This document shows, piece by piece, positions 57,594 through 64,000 of a stretch of DNA of 64,000 nucleotides (its first letter is position 1; each line of letters starts with the position of its first letter). This DNA comes from Ectocarpus siliculosus. Its lineage: Eukaryota > Sar > Phaeophyceae > Ectocarpales > Ectocarpaceae. The notes beneath the pieces are model-generated. The model saw only the letters and a program-made list of their open reading frames with translations. It was not told the origin of the DNA and ran no database searches. The position numbers and the translations under genes were made by a program. The stretch lies in contig FN649737.1 of assembly GCA_000310025.1 (NCBI GenBank), positions 3,390,661-3,454,660 on the forward strand, written 5' to 3'.

Positions 57594-60500
57594 TCAGCTT
57601 TCAAGAGATTCATGAAGCAACTCGTACGCTTTACGCTGCTCGTCTTGGACCTTCTTGAGGCGTTCAATCAAGACGTCCTCATCCTGCTCCATCTTTTCAA
57701 TCATGCGCTCTGCTTCTTGTGTCTGCAAAAACGCGTGGCCGGCGGCGGGGTCTTGTTTAGGCCGTATACTGTTGCATAGGATGTGGCCGCGGCGGTATTG
57801 GGCAACATTTGGGTGCCTTTTCACCCTGAGAGTTTTGGTTCAGCATATGTGCGCCCCAAAGGAAATATCAGAAGTGCGCCTTGCAAGAAGGGAACCACCT
57901 GCTTGTGAGGGATGTGTATCGCAATTCGGATTGGATTGTGGGGATCTGTTATTGTCTCCACTCTTCTGATCAGATCCCAGCGCAACTCCAAAGAGACAAG
58001 GCATCAACTTCCGAGCGCAAAGCACAGCCGCGTTGGTACGCCTTCGCCGGGGTAAGTCTACATGAATGCGGTCTGTACAAGTACACTGCTCGCCTCAGAA
58101 GGAAACAATCACCCAGATCCAGTCAAACCACATTGTGCCAAAACACAACAGAACAACAATCACCACCATCCACCCCCGTTCCCCGCATCGCCGTCAAGGT
58201 TATGCCAGATAATGCTCCCGCCCGTGGTGTGCAGGCATACCTTCTTTTTCTCGGCTTCGATTCGCCGGCGGTGCTCTTCTTGCTGCTTCGCTTCCCTCTC
58301 CCTCTGTTCGGCCTCCTTCTTTAGGCGAGCTTCCTCGCGCTGCTTCCGGACCATCTCGGTCCTCCGTCTATTCTCCGCGGCCTTCTGTGCTCGCAGCTCC
58401 TGTCAAGCAGCAAGTGAATCCAACCCGGGGTAGTGTTCGGTGAAAAGCCAACCCACAGGCTTGGGGCACTGTTGTCGTTCTCTGATGGCTAATGCCTCTG
58501 AGTACATGGTTACCCCGCGTTCTTTCTGGTGGCGAATTTCATCATTGATTGCGTATCTGACTCGACCTGGAGATGTCTAACTGCTGCAGCTTCGATAAGG
58601 CTGATGGCCAGTTTCGGCTATGCTTCCCGGAGATTTCCGCTGGAAAGGAAAACGGTGGTTTTTCTATCGACTGCCTCTTTCACTACGTACGTGCCTATGA
58701 CAAAGACGCTTCGATGGAGCAAGCCCAAGATATACTTTGACGCAACGCAGTCCGTTTTGACAAGGTTGGTAAGTATTGGAAGTATTGCTTCGGAAAATAA
58801 CGGTTTGTTTCGCAACGAGTGCCTTCCGAAGACTGATGGTGCTGACGCTTCTGAAGAAGAAGTAGATACTTCAGCCTCAGCGACGAAACGGCATGCGAGG
58901 TAGGCACCTGGTAGGTCATTTGCAACGCCTGTCGCTGTTCTCTAGCAGACTTCGCGTTGGTCCTCCTTTGCTTCTCCAGGTTGGCCTTGGTTGACTGCAG
59001 ACGCCAGCGTGTGGGGTTGGAGGAGGGGGGGTCCAGGAGGAGGACCGGCAAGGCAACAGATTCAAATGATCCATTGTTGAGAGAGACTATCCAATGAACT
59101 GTGTGTCATGAGACCCAGGAAATGTCGTGTCGGGTCGAATCCCTCATCTGATGCATCACGTTTTGACATCGTTGTGGTATATGGAAGTACGTAAGATGTG
59201 TCTCGTGCAGCTTCCCGGGGATCGTTTTCCTGACGTTCGAGCACGCTTTTCTCTCTCCAACGGGACCTGCACCTGCAAGTCGTGTTGTTGCTTTTGCTTT
59301 CTTTGCGCCAGAGCTCGCTCGTGGTTGCTGCTATTCTTGCCCTGCGTCCGCGCGTTGCTCTCCCGTTCAAGCGCAAGTTGCTGGTTCTGTTGTTTCAGTC
59401 TCTTGATCTCCATTGCGCGCTGCGAGAAAAAGTGGCGAGCCGCGCGTCGCAACATACAAGAGGCAACACCTTAGGGCGGTACCTTTGGGCTAGGATTGGC
59501 AGTAGGATTGTCATTGGTTAAGAAGGATACCGGGGGCATCACTTAAATCGACCAGCTTGTAGGGAGAAACCATGGTATGTGACCTGCGGATGACTGTCGT
59601 AGTAGGTGCAGAGGGGAAGCCAGTTCTGGTTGTGCCACTTCTCTTCCGAGTTGGAGTGACGCACTTTCTTGACTCCAAGCTGCTCATTTTTCGGGGCTGA
59701 GTGGTTCCGCCGAAAGCAGTTGACTTTACTGGCTTCGCGAGTGTCAAGGTTTTTTCAGAACCTCGCCGTGCATGTGTACCTTGCATGGCATTGCTGTTTT
59801 TGGCTTGGTTCGGACTACAGAACTTATCGTCCGTTTTTCGAGGACGCTAACGCGGAAGAGAGGCCTGGGTGACAGTTTAATGCAGAGCTTTGTGCTCGAT
59901 TACTCTTGACAACAATGACAACAGAGACATAGCTGCACAGAAGAATGAAGCTCTACGGTCATATGGCTCTCTGAAAAGCAGTCGCACGTCTTCATAAAAT
60001 CACAGGCGGTCCAAGGGTGGACAAACCTGTTTCGTCTCTTCCGTTTTTCGTCTGGCTTTCTCTTCCTCCGCTTGTAGATGAGCTAGGCGATTTGCTAGAA
60101 GGTGGACGTCTGCTTCTGCTCTCTTTCTCGTGTTCTTGGCTTCCAGCATGAGGTTGGCCGTAGCTCGTGCAGACATCGAGCCTGTTGACGGCCTCTTTGG
60201 CCCCATGCCCTGCGTGATATGACCGTAGAAACAGTAAGTATTGTGCATGATGTACACTCTGCAGGTAACTAACGCGTGTGGTGTCATTTACTGTAAATTT
60301 ACGCGATGTAGACTATGCAAAACAATACTACATAGACATTGCGGACCGCAAGCATGAAACGAAGCTAAAGAGTGGCAAAGACAAAGGTTGGCCAACACTG
60401 CTGTTGTATTGCGTCTACTCTGGGTACCCGTGCTGTTCGTAACCGACCTGCCGGATGTAGGCGGCAAGGCTCTACATCTACATATATATAGTGGAACACA

Positions 60501-60766
60501 CCCTCGAGGCAGCTACGTTGTAGACTGTGCTGCGAGCTCACAACCCACTGTTGCGCAAACTCACCATGCGCGCACGCTTGTTTTTCGAATACGAGCCAGC
60601 CACAAGGCACGTTGACGAGTTTTTCATGAACAACAAGCTCTCTGGGACACATAGTCTAGACACGATACGATGGCCGATTTCTCACCTTCGGCGGAGTGGT
60701 CATCATCTCGTCATCGTACTCGCCCTTGTCCTCCCCCACACTGCCAGTAACCTCGGGTTCGCTCAT
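57594..60766 (-). CDS. Coiled-coil protein, 261 residues, complete
   Basis: Six exons, all with phase-0 introns: 60766-60686, 60209-60027, 59419-59273, 58994-58908, 58399-58241 and 57722-57594. The start is MSEPEVTGSVGEDKGEYDDE, an acidic tail. Residues from about 40 to the end are almost one continuous charged helix, for example LLANRLAHLQAEEEKARRKT, RAMEIKRLKQQNQQLALERE and MIEKMEQDEDVLIERLKKVQ, ending HESLES. There is no signal peptide or membrane segment. The helix block around LLANRLAHLQAEEEKA resembles conserved coiled-coil proteins that I associate with flagellate stramenopiles, so a cytoskeletal or flagellar role is a guess. It is divergent from the oxidoreductase gene 273 bp away. 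Confidence 0.85.
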
Positions 60767-61039
60767 ATTCGCGGGATATATTTGCCCACAGATTATCCAC
60801 ACGCACTGCGATGTTGGAAGAACGTGACAGCAGGATCTTTTCCGTCTCCCTCCGGGATGAGATCTTTTTGTCCGTTTCGTGTTCTCCGGAGACGCGTGTT
60901 TCCAAGGAAATGTTGAGGGCGTTCTTGGTTGGTGATTCGTCGTCACCCCAGAGGCGAGCGTTCATGTTGATCCCCTGGCTTGGTTGGGAGGCAAGAGATC
61001 ATGCCCGACAGAGACAGGAGAGAGAGGAGCTGTCTAACC
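60767..61039. promoter_or_regulatory. Divergent intergenic region, 273 bp
   Basis: It lies between the start codons of the coiled-coil gene (minus) and the plastid oxidoreductase gene (plus). It must carry both promoters and 5' UTRs unless a further 5' non-coding exon exists. I see no diagnostic motif. Confidence 0.4.
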
Positions 61040-64000
61040 ATGAGGTGCCGTATCAGTCTACTGGTATGCTGCTGCTTTCTCCCTCGCGAATCGTCTGCTT
61101 TCGTTCCAGCAGCGAGAGTGAGCTCGTCTTTGCAACATCATGATGCTGGGTCGCGTGCAAGCAGCAGCAGGCGGACAGTTTCCTCCAAGATGCAGGCAGA
61201 GCTCGCAGCAGAAGTAGACACAATGAACGAGGCAGCGGAAGGTGATGGGAAGAAGAAGGTCGTCGTGATTGGTGCGGGATGGGCCGGGCTTGCTGCAGCT
61301 TATGAATTGTCCAAGCAGGTAAGCATATGTCGGGGGGGAAAGTTGACGCTGACGTGACGCAGACACCAGAGTTTGAATTTGAAAATTCTGTGCCGTCATC
61401 ACATCCACGTTGCTCAGATGTGGAGCTGGACTGTACTGCTCGCCAACTTTCACGGAAAAGCACGATTAGACAACCACTACATAGTACATGCCAATTGGTC
61501 ACATGCGTTATGTACGCGTCGTTGTGCTGTAGTTCGTGCTGCTCGTTCGAATCGCTTAGAGCGGTATGTATTGCTTGGCAGTTGCAGTTTTGGGCTCCGC
61601 TGGAGGTTGACATCCAACAAAGTTATACTAGAAGTACACCAGGTATTTACTTGTTGTATAGCATTTCGAGACTCCCAGGAGCGCAACGTTCAACCGGCAG
61701 AGCAAATAATGGATCGCGCGCTATGTACCACCGGAGCTGTAGTTTAAACGGGAGTCGGTACAGGCCTAGTAGATGCCCAACGCTATGTGCCCTTGTGGAT
61801 CAAGAAGGCTGAGAGCTGCTCCGTGATACCGCACGTTTTTGTTGCCTTTGCACCATCGACTGATGATGTACGTTTAGTGTACCTAACATCGATCGCGCCA
61901 GGGTTGTTTTCGATCCACCAATCCTGTCATCTTCATTGGTTTTGGCCATCCTTCCCTTCTCTTGTTTGATAAATGTGAGAAGCCGTCTCAGTTTTTTGTT
62001 ACTTCGCCCACATTCTATGTGGTGGTGTGGAACACAAGAGTTTGCTTTGTGCCTCCTGCATGAGTGCAGGTGACCACTAGACCACTGCTGCTGTAGTCAG
62101 CGCTGACTGGTGATCTAGTGGTCCCGGTGGCGAATTCTATACTACGATTGATCAAGTACTCCGAGCCCCGAACCCCGATGCTGCACCATCGCCCCTGCTG
62201 TACTGCGCAGACTTGCCAGAAATAATCGCGTGCCACCCATCCATCCATCCCGCCCCCCCCCCCGCGCCGTCCTTTCCTCGGCTCCGATGCTGTTCTGCCC
62301 CGACTCATCCCCCCTCGCCCCACGCTCGTGCGCCGGACCGCACGTGTTCTTCTCTCGGGTCCATGATGCCTCTTAGAATGACGATTTTGACGTTACGCTT
62401 CTGGAGGGGGGCAAGTCTGTCGGAGGGCTGGTGGCGGGCTGGTTAACGCCGGGCGGGAGGCCAGTGGAAGCGGGTGTCCACGGCTTCTGGTACGACGGAT
62501 GCGATGCTGTTGTTGGTTGCATGCATAGACTACAGTGCCAATGATCGACATTAAATGTTTGGAATGTGCGGCGATATTCTTCTAACCTTGGTAGACAACA
62601 TGGTTACCACCAAGGAGAGGAAAAGAAAAAGTAGCACGCCGTCTTGATAGGAATGATAGCAGAGAGGCTGCGTGCTACGTGGTGCCGCACTACAGCTACA
62701 TTTCATCGTCGAGAAGCCGCAAACGCCGGCTGAAACAGTGGCAAGAAGCAACAAAGTCTTTTTTTGTGTCCAATCACGTGAAACAATCATGCGGTCGAAC
62801 TGCAGACGCCCGTTCAACTCGCGAATCGGAAGTCAAATCTCTCGATATATACTGTACCCGGAAGTCAATGGACTGACTTTTTCGACTGACGGAAGTCCGG
62901 CGCGTTTCTACGGCTACATCTCAAGGGGGCACTGACCATTCAAGGACGAATTTGTCTCTACGTATCTACTACAGCTTGCAAAGGATGACGAGCAGTGGTG
63001 ACGACATCGGCGTTGAGGAGTTGTTCAGGGGCTATCGGCTTTCCATGTAGGGGGGTGAAAGAAGGCAGCTACGTGTCGTCATTGCACCCCCGCTCAACGT
63101 CGATCTCATGTTGTAGCACACAGGTAGCGCGGTGGTGGTGGTAACGAGAGCACCGCACCAACACGATGATGGCACCAACCAAATGCTGACGGGGACTCCG
63201 CCATCCGCCCCGCCCCTCGCTCGCCCTTAGGTATCCGTATCGCAACATCTTCAGGCTTATCGAGGATGACCTCAAGATCGACCCCTTTACGCCGTGGACG
63301 CAGTCTGCCCAGTACAGCCCCAACGGCTTGGAGGTACGCGATATAATCATGCGTTGGTACTGTACATATTCATGCTTGCGTACAAAGGGCACGTTGGCGT
63401 GTGTTGCGTGGGCGTACGTGCTCAAAGGTTCTGCAAAGGTACCACCTAGGTGGTTGATCGCTTGAAACCGCCACACTAGGGGGGCGTTGTAGTTCGTTTC
63501 GTGAAGTTGGCCCCTCCTCGGACAAACAAAACCTTTAATGCTTCTCGCCTGTGCATAGGAACTGCTGGGTGTTGTCACCCGGAAGCAAGCGCACGTTTTC
63601 GGGGTCCTGTTCCTTCAGCTCCACCTCTATCGACAGATAACACGAGAACGACATTAACCATTTGAGATCCATCAATGTGTGTTTTGTGTGTTTCCTGTGT
63701 CCCACCCACCCCTGTCCCGCCTCCCCCGCCCTTCCGTTGCCCCGTGCGCGATCTCGATCCTACGCTGGGCCGTATTTGTTCCGTTTTTTCACAAAGCGAT
63801 AGATATCCTTGGTGTTTCCCCCCGTCTCTCCGGCTGGCTTGATTGACACCCCTAGTTGGCTCGCGCGGTCGCTATCGACAGGTGATATCTCCGATCTTCC
63901 AGAACATGCCACGGCTGCCGTCCCCGATGGGGACGTTCCTGTACCCCAGTTTCCTCAGGCTTCCTTGGTTTGACCGCCTCACAGCCCTGGGCTTGCTCGC
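61040..64000 (+). CDS. Plastid FAD-dependent oxidoreductase (phytoene/zeta-carotene desaturase-like), runs off the right edge
   Basis: Exons 61040-61318, 62377-62489, 63231-63333 and 63882 to the edge join in phase. The N-terminus is a signal peptide, MRCRISLLVCCCFLPRESSA, followed directly by FVP, the ASAFAP-type signal of heterokont plastid import. The FAD-binding fold follows: KVVVIGAGWAGLAAAYELSK, then FDVTLLEGGKSVGGLVAGW and PVEAGVHGFW. Next come YPYRNIFRLIEDDLKIDPFT with WTQSAQYSPNGLE, and ISPIFQNMPRLPSPMGTFLY. This matches flavin amine oxidases of the carotenoid desaturase/isomerase superfamily. The exact substrate cannot be told from the first 165 or so residues; a ZDS-like paralogue is my best guess. 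Confidence 0.87.

Overview
The window reads as nuclear DNA of a photosynthetic stramenopile, most likely a brown alga of the Ectocarpus type. Genes are split into many short exons (39 to about 450 bp) by introns of 0.2 to 2.9 kb that are full of microsatellites, tandem duplications, SINE-like and foldback elements. Splice sites are GT-AG with a few GC-AG. Two proteins carry plastid signatures, including a signal peptide followed directly by Phe (heterokont bipartite targeting). There are three N gaps and no prokaryotic features. Most genes below were assembled by me from exons whose splice phases agree. They are predictions, not transcripts.

Layout: (1) 963-7261, minus: a PPR protein that runs off the left edge. 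(2) 7577-19848, plus, divergent from it: an 11-exon, 537-residue gene joining an N-terminal ML (MD-2/NPC2-like lipid-binding) domain to a complete cathepsin B-like protease. Its introns hold most of the repeats. (3) 22.3-25.6 kb, minus: a GIY-YIG/T5orf172-type exon and two orphan coding exons. (4) 28243-38849, minus: a signal-anchored GT92/DUF23-like glycosyltransferase whose exons lead, in compatible phase, into a sulfotransferase-like module. This may be one fused Golgi enzyme for sulfated glycans. (5) 40.6-42.65 kb: a broken Helitron-type Pif1 helicase and an inverted duplication across a gap. (6) 43147-43565, plus: two exons of a small coiled-coil protein. (7) 44614-47838: a 3.2-kb DNA transposon with terminal inverted repeats and an internal telomere-like tract. 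(8) 48759-52667, minus: a long-form ribosome hibernation factor (HPF/PSRP1), missing its targeting exon. (9) 57594-60766, minus: a complete 261-residue coiled-coil protein. (10) 61040 to the right edge, plus, divergent from it: a plastid FAD oxidoreductase of the phytoene/zeta-carotene desaturase-like group.

The two most notable points are the ML-cathepsin B fusion and the candidate glycosyltransferase-sulfotransferase fusion. A third is structural: antisense copies of one SINE-like repeat supply the C-rich tract just before two 3' splice sites of the protease gene, and several other splice sites sit inside local tandem duplications.
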